Shown here: positions 1 to 7,768 of the stretch, piece after piece
Numbering within the stretch: position 1 is the stretch's first letter
How the letters are laid out: each line of letters opens with the position of its first letter
From: Chloroflexota bacterium
Lineage (GTDB): Bacteria > Chloroflexota > Anaerolineae > UBA4142
Assembly (NCBI GenBank): GCA_016223105.1
Contig: JACRPR010000098.1
Span: forward strand, 1-32,878
Length of the DNA: 32,878 nucleotides
Direction of reading: 5' to 3'
The notes under the pieces: model-generated
The model's input: only the letters and a program-made list of their open reading frames with translations
The model's database searches: none
Told to the model about the DNA's origin: nothing
Program-made: the position numbers and the translations under genes

Positions 1-3
1 GTT

Positions 4-342
4 TCATCCGACGCAAGGTAAATTGCTCACGCCACGCGAAACCCAGGACGCGCGGCGCGTGAGCGGCGGCATAACGATCGCGATGAGGATGCCGATGCCG
101 ATGCCGAACGACACATCGCGCAACACGTCGTCCGGTTCCCAACCGAAACGCGCCCCGGGCAAGCCGCTCAATTCCGCGAGCGTGATGCAAACCAGGATCA
201 GCACAAAGCGAATTAGATTTTCGCCGGGAAGCAAAAGCAAATTGGGCAATTCCGGGTTCGTGCGTAAAAATTGCGCGGTGCGAAACGTTGCCCACGCGAT
301 AAAAGTTAATAGCGCGAGCGCGCCGATGATGAAGAGAAGCAT
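4..342 (-). pseudogene. N-terminal part of an integral membrane protein, truncated
   Basis: The frame opens at the ATG at 342 and gives about 94 residues before it runs into the inverted repeat. It contains a hydrophobic segment at residues 1-18, another at about 43-62 and a Gly/Ile-rich one at about 75-92, so at least three membrane helices are predicted. The last 18 residues are read from the repeat arm at 1-59 and are probably not part of the real protein. The layout is compatible with the start of a multi-pass membrane protein such as a CPBP-type protease, but no active-site motif is present, so that name is only a guess. The gene is cut either by the window or contig edge or by a real rearrangement. 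Confidence 0.5.
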
Positions 343-372
343 TTAGACATCCGAAAGCGGCAGGCAGGGGCG

Positions 373-413
373 ATGAACAGTGACCAGTGAACAGTGAACA
401 GTGAATAGTGAAC
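373..413. repeat. Heptamer tandem array (GTGAACA-type units)
   Basis: Six consecutive units of about 7 bp follow the pattern GTGAACA with single-base variants (GTGACCA, GTGAATA). The organisation matches the short heptanucleotide tandem repeats known as STRR in cyanobacteria. Similar arrays with other unit sequences lie near 11250, 17958, 24338 and 26685. Confidence 0.7.
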
Positions 414-459
414 GTTGCGCCTTCTGCGAGCCGCTTGTAATTTCGAGTGTAATTTGGAT

Positions 460-633
460 TTATTTTTGCGCGCACAGACGCGCGAGTTCGGCGCGCAGTT
501 TTTGCATTTCATCTTCGGCGAATTGGCGCGCGATCATTTCCTGCGTCGCGCGATTCTCAGCGTCGCGCCGCGCGTCCTGGGTTTCGCGTGGCGTGAGCAA
601 TTTACCTTGCGTCGGATGAAACAAGCGCTTTGA
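460..633 (-). pseudogene. C-terminal remnant of a Uma2-family-like protein
   Basis: The minus frame from 633 down to the stop at 460-462 encodes about 57 residues with no start codon and a TAG immediately upstream (634-636). It reads RLFHPTQGKLLTPRET followed by a charged, helical, coiled-coil-like tail with many Glu, Arg and Ala residues. This resembles the end of Uma2-type proteins (PD-(D/E)XK nuclease fold, common in Chloroflexota and cyanobacteria), where a phrase about fire/dose, title and blades of charged helix closes the protein. No catalytic part remains. The family assignment rests on the tail alone and is tentative. A palindromic repeat sits where the missing upstream part would be. 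Confidence 0.4.
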
Positions 634-658
634 CTATCGCAGACATCTCGCGTCCTTT

Positions 659-704
659 GTGGCGCGGCTTTAAGCCGCAATAGCGGGCTGAAAGCCCGCG
701 CCAC
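659..704. repeat. Double-hairpin palindromic repeat
   Basis: The outer arms GTGGCGCGG and CCCGCGCCAC enclose two inner hairpins, GGCTTTAAGCC and GGGCTGAAAGCCC. A related simpler hairpin (arms around GTGGCGCGGAC and GTCCGCGCCAC) lies at 14858-14882. It is intergenic and could form a cruciform or an RNA stem. Confidence 0.65.
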
Positions 705-772
705 GAATTTCAAAATCTTTTCGCGCGAATCATAGCACACACGGCAACACGCGTCAAAACCTAAATCGCATT

Positions 773-854
773 GTCACCCTGAGCCCAGTCACCCTGAGCG
801 AAGCGAAGGGTCTCGCGCGATATGCCGGAGATTCCTCGCTTCGCTCGGAATGAC
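773..854. repeat. Palindromic repeat, family 1, copy a
   Basis: The repeat has the form GTCACCCTGAGCGAAG, then CGAAGGGTCTCGC, a variable loop, GAGATTCCTCGCTTCG and GGAATGAC. The two halves are largely reverse complements. The first arm is partly duplicated at 773-794. Copies b and c of the same family lie at 3373-3440 and 26738-26805. Confidence 0.75.
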
Positions 855-863
855 GCTCTCGAT

Positions 864-2832
864 TTATTTCGGCGCGACGCCAAATTGAAATTCGATTTCT
901 TCGGTCGTCGTCGGCGCGTGCGCGGTGATGACAATGGTCGCGAACGAAACATCTTTGCCAAAACTCGTTACCGTGTACGAACCCAGGTTTTGCGCGTTGA
1001 GCGTTACACGTTGCACGCGCGTCGCCTTGCCCTGCTCGATCACTTGGACGGTGTACTTTTGCGGCAACAGATTATCGGTGCGAATAAAACCTTTCGCATC
1101 CGTCGTCGGTGATGTACTCGAAACGCAATAAAATTTTCTTCCCGGCATACGCGCTCAAACTCATTTGCTCCTGCACCCATTGCGCGGGCGCGGTATCATC
1201 CGCCGTGCCGGATTTGCCGGTGAATGCGAATCCATAACTCGAACCGTTCGGATTATAGTTTGTGGTATATTTGCCCGGCAATGTGTCCCAGGTTTTGCCG
1301 CCGTCGGTGGATGCTTCGATGTACGCGTAATCGTAATCTTTTTCGATGTCGAACCAGGTCCAGAATTGCAGAGTCGCGCGCGTTGCGCCGGTGAGGTCAA
1401 TCTCGCGCGTGAGCGTCGGGTTCGCCATATCTGCGCGATTCGAGTACCACATCCAACGTCCCTCGTGCGCGTCGAGCGGCAACAATTTTGCGGTCGTCGT
1501 GCCGGTGAAATAAATCGTTACATCGCCTTGCGCGGGTTGCAGTGTAAAATAATTCGCGGCGTACTGACTCGTCTTTTGCGTTCGCACATCCGGGTATGCG
1601 TTGAGCATCGGCTCGCGTTGAATTCGAAAACCCGGTTCGGTCGTGTACGCGTACCGTTTGTTTTCAAATGACGGCGTGTTCAAATAATTCGCGACCGCCC
1701 ACTCGGCAAAGAAATCGTCAAAGCGAATTCCGCTCGCGCGTTTATCCAACATCGTTTGCACCGCATAGATGCCTTCGCGCGGCGCGAGGATCACATCGCG
1801 AATCGCGTCGCGCCCATAGCGATCGGCGATGAACGCGAAAAAGAGGTACGACGCGGCGTAATGCCGGAGCGACTCGCGCCCGGTCGCCCAGGTATTTAAT
1901 TGCACGTTGGGATTGCTCGCGAACAAATCTATTTTGCCGTCAGTCGGCAAACCGTTCACCTTGATCGCGAGTTCGCCCAGCCCTTCATCAATCCAACCGC
2001 TCTTGTTGCGCGCTTGATGATTGTGAATCAAATGTTGAAACTCGTGCGCGACCACCGAATCGAAGGTTGTGGAACCGAGCGGCGATTGACTCGCTTCGAT
2101 GTACAAAATGTTGCGCTCGTTGCTGTTCTGCATCAGTGCGCGCGGATGTTGGTCCACACTGCTGAAATAACCGGCGGCGTCTTTGAACCGCGCGAGGAGG
2201 ATATGCAATCGCGCATCGCCGTCCAATCCTGGGTTGAGCGCGCCAAAGTACGCTTCGTTGTTCGGATAAATTTTTGAATCGAAGGTCGCCGCGGAACGTT
2301 GCAACGCGGCGGCATCGAACGTCGCGCCATCTTCAATCCAAAAATACGCGCGCGTCGAAATCGCTTGCAAGGTCGCGTTCATCGTGCGATATTTGCCGGT
2401 CGCCATATCTTCGGAAACGAAAAATGGTTCGCGCTCGCCGACGCGCCGGACACGCGCGGTGCGCGTCGGCGCGGTGAGCGGCAACGCGACATTCTTTTTG
2501 AGACGCGGGACGATCTGATACAAATCGCGCGTGGGGATGAACGTTTGCGCGAGCGCGGTCGCGGTGTCGGTCGGCGCGCTGGCGAGCGGCGTGCGCGTCG
2601 GCACAAGCACTGTGGGCGCGCTCGTGCGCGCGGGCAACGTCGGCGCAATCGTCGGCACAAAAACCGGCGTGAGCCGTTCATCCGCGATAGATGGTCGCGT
2701 CGGACGCGCCGCGCTTGTCGCGGTCGGTTGCATCGCGAATGATTGGTACATCAACGCACCCGCGCCGCCGATGACCACAATCAAAATGATGAACAACGCG
2801 GTAATCAGTATGAGCAAATTTTTTCGAGTCAT
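864..2832 (-). pseudogene. Secreted HEXXH zinc metalloprotease, frameshifted near its C-terminus
   Basis: The start is ATG 2832, preceded by GAGGAAAAAAG; longer upstream reading only translates the terminator hairpin. Residues 6-30 form a signal anchor, followed by a Thr/Pro-rich linker to about residue 110. The protease core carries AHEFQHLIHNH and then WIDEGLGELA, a zinc site HEXXH with a downstream Glu as in M6/M30-like secreted proteases common in Chloroflexota. A jelly-roll-like C-terminal domain follows. The frame breaks near 1090-1100: the first frame ends at 1072, while the continuing sequence GFIRTDNLLPQKY runs in the next frame to the stop at 864. The join lacks the roughly 30 residues such proteins usually have there, so a small deletion that also shifted the frame is likely. 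A sequencing error is possible. Confidence 0.75.
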
Positions 2833-2863
2833 TCTTTTTTCCTCATCAAATCGGAGCGCGCTG

Positions 2864-2872
2864 ATTATATCA
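2864..2872 (-). promoter_or_regulatory. Extended -10 promoter of the metalloprotease gene
   Basis: On the minus strand the sequence TGATATAAT forms an extended -10 element (TGn-TATAAT). It lies 31 bases upstream of the ATG at 2832 and just after the terminator hairpin, so the protease gene would be transcribed separately from the genes before it. No good -35 box is visible. Confidence 0.55.
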
Positions 2873-2880
2873 CAATTAAA

Positions 2881-2918
2881 GCAAAACCCGAAGGGTCTCG
2901 GAGACCCTTCGGGTTTGC
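2881..2918 (-). terminator. Rho-independent terminator
   Basis: Perfect arms of 16 bases (2884-2899 and 2901-2916) form a stem around a single central base. On the minus strand it starts directly after the stop codon at 2919-2921 and is followed by TTTTGCTTTAATT. It would end transcription of the Crp/Fnr-to-small-protein gene group. Confidence 0.8.
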
Positions 2919-3107
2919 TCACTCTTTGCGCGGCGCTGATGTTGAATCAAATTCAATGCACAACGCGTCCGCATCATTCGATTCTTCCACAATCGGTTGA
3001 CACTCGACACGACTGGGTTGATTCAACGCGTGCGCGTTTGGACACGCGATAATGCACAACGTCAACGCACTCACATCACACGCGGTCGCGCATTTCAGCG
3101 TGGTCAT
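2919..3107 (-). CDS. Small cysteine-rich protein, function unknown
   Basis: The 62-residue product begins at ATG 3107 behind a strong GGAGGAAAAG site. It has Cys at positions 6, 10, 18, 22, 36 and 50, with the first four spaced C-X3-C-X7-C-X3-C, and an acidic C-terminal half. The spacing suggests a bound metal or iron-sulfur cluster, but I do not recognise the family. It is cotranscribed with another Cys-containing small protein 21 bases upstream, and the pair lies downstream of a Crp/Fnr-type regulator. A terminator follows immediately. Confidence 0.65.
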   Translation of the reverse strand: MTTLKCATACDVSALTLCIIACPNAHALNQPSRVECQPIVEESNDADALCIEFDSTSAPRKE

Positions 3108-3128
3108 CTTTTCCTCCGCGCGGCGCGC

Positions 3129-3329
3129 TTAATGATTGTGCGCCGGTTGCGGCGCGTCGTCTTTCGTCCACGCACCCGCGAGTTCGGCAAGTTGATGCGG
3201 TTTGTGAATCAGCACCGGCATGCCTTGGGGACAAATCCAGTATTGCTTGCCCTGGTATTGCAAACTCAAAAGTGGAATCTCCGCGCTCGTGCGACCGCAA
3301 TGCGCGCATCGTTCGTTTGTTTGACTCAT
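3129..3329 (-). CDS. Small zinc-ribbon-like protein, function unknown
   Basis: The start is ATG 3329, with GAGGTGAAGCA directly upstream; the 16 residues that could precede it come from repeat DNA. The 66-residue product has a CAHCG knuckle at residues 8-12 and a third Cys in WICPQG, and ends in a His-containing tail. The pattern suggests a small metal-binding domain. I do not recognise a named family. It precedes the Cys-rich gene at 2919-3107 and follows the Crp/Fnr gene after a 160-bp gap filled by a palindromic repeat. Confidence 0.65.
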   Translation of the reverse strand: MSQTNERCAHCGRTSAEIPLLSLQYQGKQYWICPQGMPVLIHKPHQLAELAGAWTKDDAPQPAHNH

Positions 3330-3372
3330 TGCTTCACCTCGTAAAAAAATTTTGTGACCGCTCGCCCACATT

Positions 3373-3440
3373 GGCACCCTGAGCGAAGCGAAGGGTCTCG
3401 CACAATAAACTGGAGATTCTTCGCTTTGCTCAGAATGACA
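3373..3440. repeat. Palindromic repeat, family 1, copy b
   Basis: It shares CACCCTGAGCGAAGCGAAGG and GGTCTCGC with copies a and c, and closes with GAGATTCTTCGCTTTGCTC and AGAATGAC. It lies between the Crp/Fnr gene and the small zinc-ribbon gene. Confidence 0.8.
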
Positions 3441-3492
3441 TACGGAGCGGTTGCATTATGCCAAAGGTTATCGCTCCGCGCTATGACTTTTA

Positions 3493-4152
3493 TCACACCA
3501 ACTTTTCGAGACCTTTGGGATCCAGAATTACAATTCTGCCGCCTTCGATTTTGATGAGTTCGCGCGCTTCGAGTTGGCGCAGTGAGCGCCCAATCATTTC
3601 GCGCACCGTGCCGAGCCGCGCCGCCATTTCTTGTTGCGTCATCGGCGGCGCGTGTTCGGTCGCGGTTTCGATCAACAATTTCGCGAGCCGCGCGCTGACC
3701 TGGCGCAGAGACAAATCTTCGACGAGTCCGACCAAGTGCCGCAAGCGCGCACCAAGATTTTGAATAATCGCGAGCGCGACCGCCGGATGTTGTTGAATCA
3801 AATCGAGAATCGCCGCGCGCGGCACAATCCACAATGTCGTCGCCTGTGCCGCGATGACGTTCGCCGGATTCGGTCCACCGTCAAAAACCGCGACTTCGTT
3901 GAACGATTCACCGGCGGACATATAGCGCAAAATTTGTTCGCGACCTTCGGGCGAGAGTTTGTAAATTTTGACGCTCCCCTCGCGGACGATGTACAAACCC
4001 TGGCACGGCTCGCCTTCGAGAAAAACGAGTTCGTCCTTGTCGCACGCGCGCGCAGTGAACGCGCGCGCTAATTGCTCGACCTGAGTTGGCGTGAGCGATT
4101 GAAAGTACGGCAGGGCTTGAATCGCCGCGACTGCCGACAACTCACTTGCCAC
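3493..4152 (-). CDS. Crp/Fnr-family transcriptional regulator
   Basis: The start is GTG 4152, preceded by GAGGTGGAGC and overlapping the cupin stop by 11 bases; the 67 residues possible upstream are a shadow of the cupin gene. The 219-residue product has a cyclic-nucleotide-binding beta-barrel (about 10-125) with YIVREGSVKIYK and GESFNEVAVFDGG, then a dimer helix, then a winged helix with TQQEMAARLGTVREMIGRSL. The Arg that binds the cyclic phosphate in classical CRP is not at its usual place (GGPNPANV), and there is no N-terminal Cys cluster as in FNR. The signal it senses is therefore open. Its position in a cupin/LysE operon suggests it may act on its neighbours. Confidence 0.9.
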   Translation of the reverse strand: MASELSAVAAIQALPYFQSLTPTQVEQLARAFTARACDKDELVFLEGEPCQGLYIVREGSVKIYKLSPEGREQILRYMSAGESFNEVAVFDGGPNPANVIAAQATTLWIVPRAAILDLIQQHPAVALAIIQNLGARLRHLVGLVEDLSLRQVSARLAKLLIETATEHAPPMTQQEMAARLGTVREMIGRSLRQLEARELIKIEGGRIVILDPKGLEKLV

Positions 4153-4549
4153 CGCTCCACCTCTTCCCGAAAATCGGCACGCGCGTGAGCGCGGCGCGCA
4201 CAACCATTTTCGCGGCGCGTCCGGCATAGATGCGTTCGTGCACGGTTTCGCGCAAAACCCATTGCGCGGTGCCGTCCGCGCGAAAACCGTGTTCGGTTCC
4301 AGCCGGCACATAGAGCGTCGTGCCGGGTGTGCCGCACACTTCGCGCCCGTCAATCAAAATCGTGCCTTCGCCTTCCAGCACGTCGAAACATTCGTCAATG
4401 TGGTCGTGGCGATGATAGCGCACGACGTTCCCGCGCGCAAAGCAAAGCAAGCGACCGTAAAACGCTTCGCCGTCGAACAAATTGATATTCGTCAATTCGT
4501 GCGCGGAAAATTTTTGTTGCTCCCGCGTGTTCGTCAGAAAAAATTTCAT
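4142..4549 (-). CDS. Cupin-domain protein
   Basis: The start is ATG 4549, which overlaps the LysE stop as ATGA; this gives 135 residues. The single cupin barrel shows motif 1 as RYHRHDHIDECFDVLEG, with two metal-binding His and a Glu, and motif 2 as PGTTLYVPAGTEHGF, with the second His. Small one-domain cupins bind a metal and may be sugar-modifying or dioxygenase-type enzymes, or sensors. The substrate cannot be told. Translation is coupled to the exporter upstream and the Crp/Fnr regulator downstream, so the three form an operon. Confidence 0.85.
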   Translation of the reverse strand: MKFFLTNTREQQKFSAHELTNINLFDGEAFYGRLLCFARGNVVRYHRHDHIDECFDVLEGEGTILIDGREVCGTPGTTLYVPAGTEHGFRADGTAQWVLRETVHERIYAGRAAKMVVRAALTRVPIFGKRWSGGK

Positions 4550-5160
4550 CGTGTAACTAAACTCCCCAGAGCGAGCAAACCAAAGCTCGCGATGATAATG
4601 CCGGACATTCGATTCACCCACAGCAACGCGCGCGGATTAAAGCGCGCGCGCAACAAGCCAACACCGCCGCTCAACAGCAACCACCACATTGCCGAGCCGA
4701 TAAACACGCCGGCGACGAGCATCGTCGCGGCGAGATAATCGCCGCGCGTGTTCACGATGCCCAGCCCGGCAAACATCGCGACGAACGCGAGAATCGTGAG
4801 CGGATTCGTCAAAGTTAAAAATAGTATCGAGCCGTACGCGCCGACGAGTCCGGTGCTTGCAATTTCTGCCGCGTGTTCCGCCGGGCGCGCGAGAAATGTG
4901 CGGACTCCTAGATAACACAAAAACGCGCCGCCGACAAGTTTGAGCATGACCTGTTGCTCAATCAACGCGCTCGAAATAAAGGTCAAACCGAATCCGGCAA
5001 TCACACCATAAAACGCGTCGGCAGTTGCCGCGCCCAAGCCGGACACGAACCCGGTCGCGCGCCCTTCCGCGAGCGTGCGCCGAATGCACAACACGCCAAT
5101 CGGTCCGACCGGCGCGGCGACAGAAAATCCCAACAGCAATCCTTGAAAAAATAATTCCAT
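4546..5160 (-). CDS. LysE-family amino acid exporter
   Basis: The start is ATG 5160 with AGGT upstream; residues before it would come from the palindrome at 5171-5225. The 204-residue inner-membrane protein opens with FFQGLLLGFSVAAPVGPIG, the typical LysE/RhtB N-terminal segment, and shows about six hydrophobic helices with a conserved NPLTIL in the middle. Such proteins export amino acids or similar small molecules. It is the first gene of a coupled exporter-cupin-regulator operon. The substrate is unknown. Confidence 0.88.
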   Translation of the reverse strand: MELFFQGLLLGFSVAAPVGPIGVLCIRRTLAEGRATGFVSGLGAATADAFYGVIAGFGLTFISSALIEQQVMLKLVGGAFLCYLGVRTFLARPAEHAAEIASTGLVGAYGSILFLTLTNPLTILAFVAMFAGLGIVNTRGDYLAATMLVAGVFIGSAMWWLLLSGGVGLLRARFNPRALLWVNRMSGIIIASFGLLALGSLVTR

Positions 5161-5170
5161 CGCGAACCTG

Positions 5171-5225
5171 GTAAGGGCGAAGCATTTTTCGCCCAAAGTT
5201 CAGGCGAAAAATGCTTCGCGCTTAC
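5171..5225. repeat. 55-bp hairpin palindrome
   Basis: Arms of 23 bases (5171-5193 and 5203-5225) are reverse complements with one mismatch, around a 9-base loop. The element lies between the nitrilase stop and the LysE start. It could terminate the upstream operon or be a small mobile repeat. Confidence 0.75.
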
Positions 5226-5230
5226 AATCA

Positions 5231-6322
5231 TCAAACCACGCGTCGTTTGCCGTCTTGGGTAACTCGCGCGCGATAGGATTCGTACGCTTGCGGCAAGTAC
5301 TTGCGATACAATTCGAGATTCGCATCGCGCGCTTGCGACGCGCGAAAATCGCGCAGACGCGCAAGGTCGAGTTCCGCAGTAATCACCTCTTCGACGTTGT
5401 GCGTGCGCGTGCGCGCGAGAAACGTCGTCGTGTCGCGGCGCATGCCGATGGACGCGACGATGTAACTCGGTCCGCAAAAATTCAGCCCGGCAAAATTCGC
5501 GATGCCGCACGCCTGAATCCCGTACGCGTAACTCTCTTGCACGCGACTCGCAATGCCGCGCATCGCGAGATGAAATTCGTTCGCGTTTTCTTCCGCCGAA
5601 AAGCCGAGCAAAATATCCACGCCGCGCAAAGCCGCGATGCGCGTCGTTTCCCAAAACGAATAATCCATACAGACTGGCATCGCGAGTTTCGCGAACGGCA
5701 ATGTAAAGATGTTGAGGTCTTCGCCGGGCGTCATCCAAGAAATTTCGCGCGCGGTCGGATGCAATTTCGGTTGCGTGCCAATGAGCGCACCGTCCGCGCC
5801 AAAGAGATACGCGGTGTTGAACATCTGCCCGGCAGAATTGAGCGCGATGCCGGTGCCAATCATAATGTACGCGCCAAAGCGTGATGCGAGTTCGCGCCCG
5901 GTCGTTTCGAGAATTGATTTAATCGCGGGCGCGAGCGTTTGCAAAATGCGCGGCGCGCTTGATTCGCTCGTCGCCGGTTCTTGCAACGCGCGCTCCAACG
6001 TGAAACCTTCTTCGATTAACGCGCGCGCCGATGGCAGTAAACCGAGCAGAGGCAACCACGCGTATTCGGGAAAGACAATCAACGCCGCGCCGCCCTCGAC
6101 CGCCTGGCGCGCCAACGCGTAACACTTGAGCGCGAATTGCGCGCCGTCGTCCACGAGTTCGCTTTGCATTTGCACTGCCGCCGCGCCGACGCGATCGCGC
6201 GTGGGTTGCGACGCACGCGGATACGCGCGCTGCGCGAGCGCGCCGCGAATCGCGGAACCGCGCGCTTTGTACGCGAGCGATGCTTGCACCGTCGTCGTCA
6301 GCACAAATTCTTTGAGCGACAT
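5231..6322 (-). CDS. Nitrilase/amidase-superfamily hydrolase, catalytic triad intact
   Basis: The start is ATG 6322, overlapping the stop of the upstream paralogue by one base. The 363-residue product has a 45-residue N-terminal extension before the CN-hydrolase domain. The catalytic Glu-Lys-Cys triad is present: E86 in VFPEY, K186 in TQPKLHP and C218 in PVCMDYSFWE. Enzymes of this superfamily cleave non-peptide C-N bonds of nitriles, amides or carbamoyl compounds. The substrate is not evident. It forms an operon with a catalytically degenerate paralogue (6322-7221) and mogA upstream, and may act together with the paralogue. Confidence 0.88.
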   Translation of the reverse strand: MSLKEFVLTTTVQASLAYKARGSAIRGALAQRAYPRASQPTRDRVGAAAVQMQSELVDDGAQFALKCYALARQAVEGGAALIVFPEYAWLPLLGLLPSARALIEEGFTLERALQEPATSESSAPRILQTLAPAIKSILETTGRELASRFGAYIMIGTGIALNSAGQMFNTAYLFGADGALIGTQPKLHPTAREISWMTPGEDLNIFTLPFAKLAMPVCMDYSFWETTRIAALRGVDILLGFSAEENANEFHLAMRGIASRVQESYAYGIQACGIANFAGLNFCGPSYIVASIGMRRDTTTFLARTRTHNVEEVITAELDLARLRDFRASQARDANLELYRKYLPQAYESYRARVTQDGKRRVV

Positions 6323-7221
6323 TACACCCTGCCTCGATATGTGCTGGGAAACGCGCGCGCGTAAAATCCGTAATTGAAAAAATCGAACACGGAATACGCG
6401 TCCAGATTTTTTTGCAACGCGTCGAAATCGAGCGTCGCGCGAATAATTTCTTCGCCGTCCGCGCTCGTCGCTTGCGCGAGAATGCCGGTACGCGCGCGCG
6501 TCATTTCGACCGGCGCATAAATCGCGGACTTGCCGCGAAACTCGCCGCCCGCGCAGGATTGTACGCCAAAGACCTGGTTGCCCTGCACATCGCGCCACAG
6601 GTCGAGCAAAAAATATTCGTCGTGATAGGTCGGATACGCCGCGGGGTGAATCAACAAATTCGCGTTTTGCAACGCGAGGATGCGCGCGACTTCGGGATGC
6701 GCGACATCGGTGCCGACGACGAAACCGACGCGCGCGTCGCCAATGTCCCACACGGATAATTCTTCGCCTTGCGAAAAGCCCCACGCGATTTCGCGCGAGG
6801 TGCGATGCGTTTGTTTTTGCGAACCGACGACGCTTCCTTCCGGGGTGAACAGGTACGCGGTATTGTACAATCGCCCCGCATGCATTTCGACGACGGTACC
6901 GGGCGCGAGAAAAACGCGCGCGCGTTTCGCGAGCGTGCTAAAAATCTGCAAATAAAAATCGCGCATTCCCGGCGCGGCAGTGCACAGCAATTCGGAGACG
7001 GTCGCGAAATTGCCGGCGCGCGCGAGTTCGCCGAGCGCGAGCGATTTTTGTTCCGCGCGCACGACCACACCGAGCAACATCAAGCCGGTGTAATTCGGCA
7101 GGACGACGAGTTGTGCGCCGTTCGTCGCGGCGCGCTCGATGGGCGGAGACATGCGCTCGTAAAATTCTTGCGGCGACGCGACGAGGGTGAGCGCGAGTTG
7201 GAGGGTGGAGATGTGGAACAT
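6322..7221 (-). CDS. Nitrilase-fold protein lacking the catalytic triad
   Basis: This 299-residue protein aligns along its length with the next gene (for example LYNTAYLF against MFNTAYLF, and GSQKQTHRTSREIAW against GTQPKLHPTAREISW). All three catalytic positions have changed: Glu to Asn43 (VLPNY), Lys to Gln137 (SQKQTHR) and Cys to Gly170 (VVGTDVAHPE). The fold should be kept, since the frame is full length, without internal stops, and the surrounding motifs are conserved. Nitrilase-fold proteins form oligomers, so it may be a structural or regulatory partner of the active paralogue; that is inference. Its start lies 6 bases after mogA ends, with only a weak ribosome site. Confidence 0.85.
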   Translation of the reverse strand: MFHISTLQLALTLVASPQEFYERMSPPIERAATNGAQLVVLPNYTGLMLLGVVVRAEQKSLALGELARAGNFATVSELLCTAAPGMRDFYLQIFSTLAKRARVFLAPGTVVEMHAGRLYNTAYLFTPEGSVVGSQKQTHRTSREIAWGFSQGEELSVWDIGDARVGFVVGTDVAHPEVARILALQNANLLIHPAAYPTYHDEYFLLDLWRDVQGNQVFGVQSCAGGEFRGKSAIYAPVEMTRARTGILAQATSADGEEIIRATLDFDALQKNLDAYSVFDFFNYGFYARAFPSTYRGRV

Positions 7222-7227
7222 TGAAAT

Positions 7228-7767
7228 TTAATCACTCGCGATTTCGCGCTTGCGCTCGATTTCATCCAACGGGTTTTCGTACTGATGCTGTTCGCCCGGT
7301 TTGCCGCGCAGTAATTCAATCGCGTGCGGCAACGCGGGTAGAATCACCGCGAGATTTTCGCGCGCGGCTTTGGGACTGCCCGGCAAATTGACGATGAGCG
7401 TTTGCCCGCGCATCCCGGCGACCATACGGGTCAACATCGCGTGCGGCGTTTTTTGCAACGACGCGGCGATCATCGCTTGCACGAGCCCGGGCGCGTCGCG
7501 TTCGATCACTGCGCGCGTTGCTTCGGGCGTTACATCGCGCGGGGCAAAGCCAGTGCCGCCGGTCGTGAGAATCAATTCGAGTTTCGCGTCGTCGCACCAT
7601 TTGTAGAGCGCGCGCTTGATCTCCATAAAATCGTCCGGGACGATGTGCATCAAATCCACATCTTCGCCGAAATGTTGTTCAATCATTTCGCGCAGAGCCG
7701 GACCCGATTGATCTTCGTACACGCCTTGCGACGCGCGGTCGCTGATGGTGAGGATGCCGATTCGCAT
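7228..7767 (-). CDS. mogA: Molybdopterin adenylyltransferase MogA/MoaB family
   Basis: The start is ATG 7767 (MRIGILTISD), one base after the PIN gene stop; a start at 7794 is possible. The 179-residue product has the family signatures TTGGTGFAPRDVTPEAT and NLPGSPKAARE, which bind molybdopterin, and ISDRASQGVYEDQSG at the N-terminus. MogA-type enzymes adenylate molybdopterin before molybdenum insertion in the cytosol. No other molybdenum cofactor gene is in the window, so its pathway partners lie elsewhere. It follows a PIN toxin gene and precedes the nitrilase pair. Confidence 0.9.
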   Translation of the reverse strand: MRIGILTISDRASQGVYEDQSGPALREMIEQHFGEDVDLMHIVPDDFMEIKRALYKWCDDAKLELILTTGGTGFAPRDVTPEATRAVIERDAPGLVQAMIAASLQKTPHAMLTRMVAGMRGQTLIVNLPGSPKAARENLAVILPALPHAIELLRGKPGEQHQYENPLDEIERKREIASD

Positions 7768-7768
7768 A

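Larger units (their letters stand above)
1..622. repeat. 59-bp perfect inverted repeat, arms 1-59 and 564-622
   Basis: Bases 1-59 are the exact reverse complement of 564-622, and identity stops at 60/563. The inner arm lies in the remnant of a Uma2-like tail on the minus strand, and the outer arm repeats that coding sequence in the opposite direction. The outer arm begins at the first base of the window, so this may be a contig-end inverted-duplication artefact rather than a biological repeat. It replaces the C-terminus of the membrane protein at 4-342. Confidence 0.85.
343..863. other. 520-bp stretch of repeats and one gene remnant
   Basis: No intact gene is seen here. The stretch holds a heptamer tandem array (373-413), the remnant of a Uma2-like C-terminus (460-633), a double-hairpin palindrome (659-704) and one copy of the CCCTGAGCGAAGCGAAGGG palindromic repeat (773-854). 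The remaining bases show no feature I can support. Confidence 0.6.

Noticed and set aside
1072-1148. Programmed ribosomal frameshift in the metalloprotease gene
   Set aside because: No slippery heptamer is seen, and the join also lacks expected residues, so mutation is more likely.
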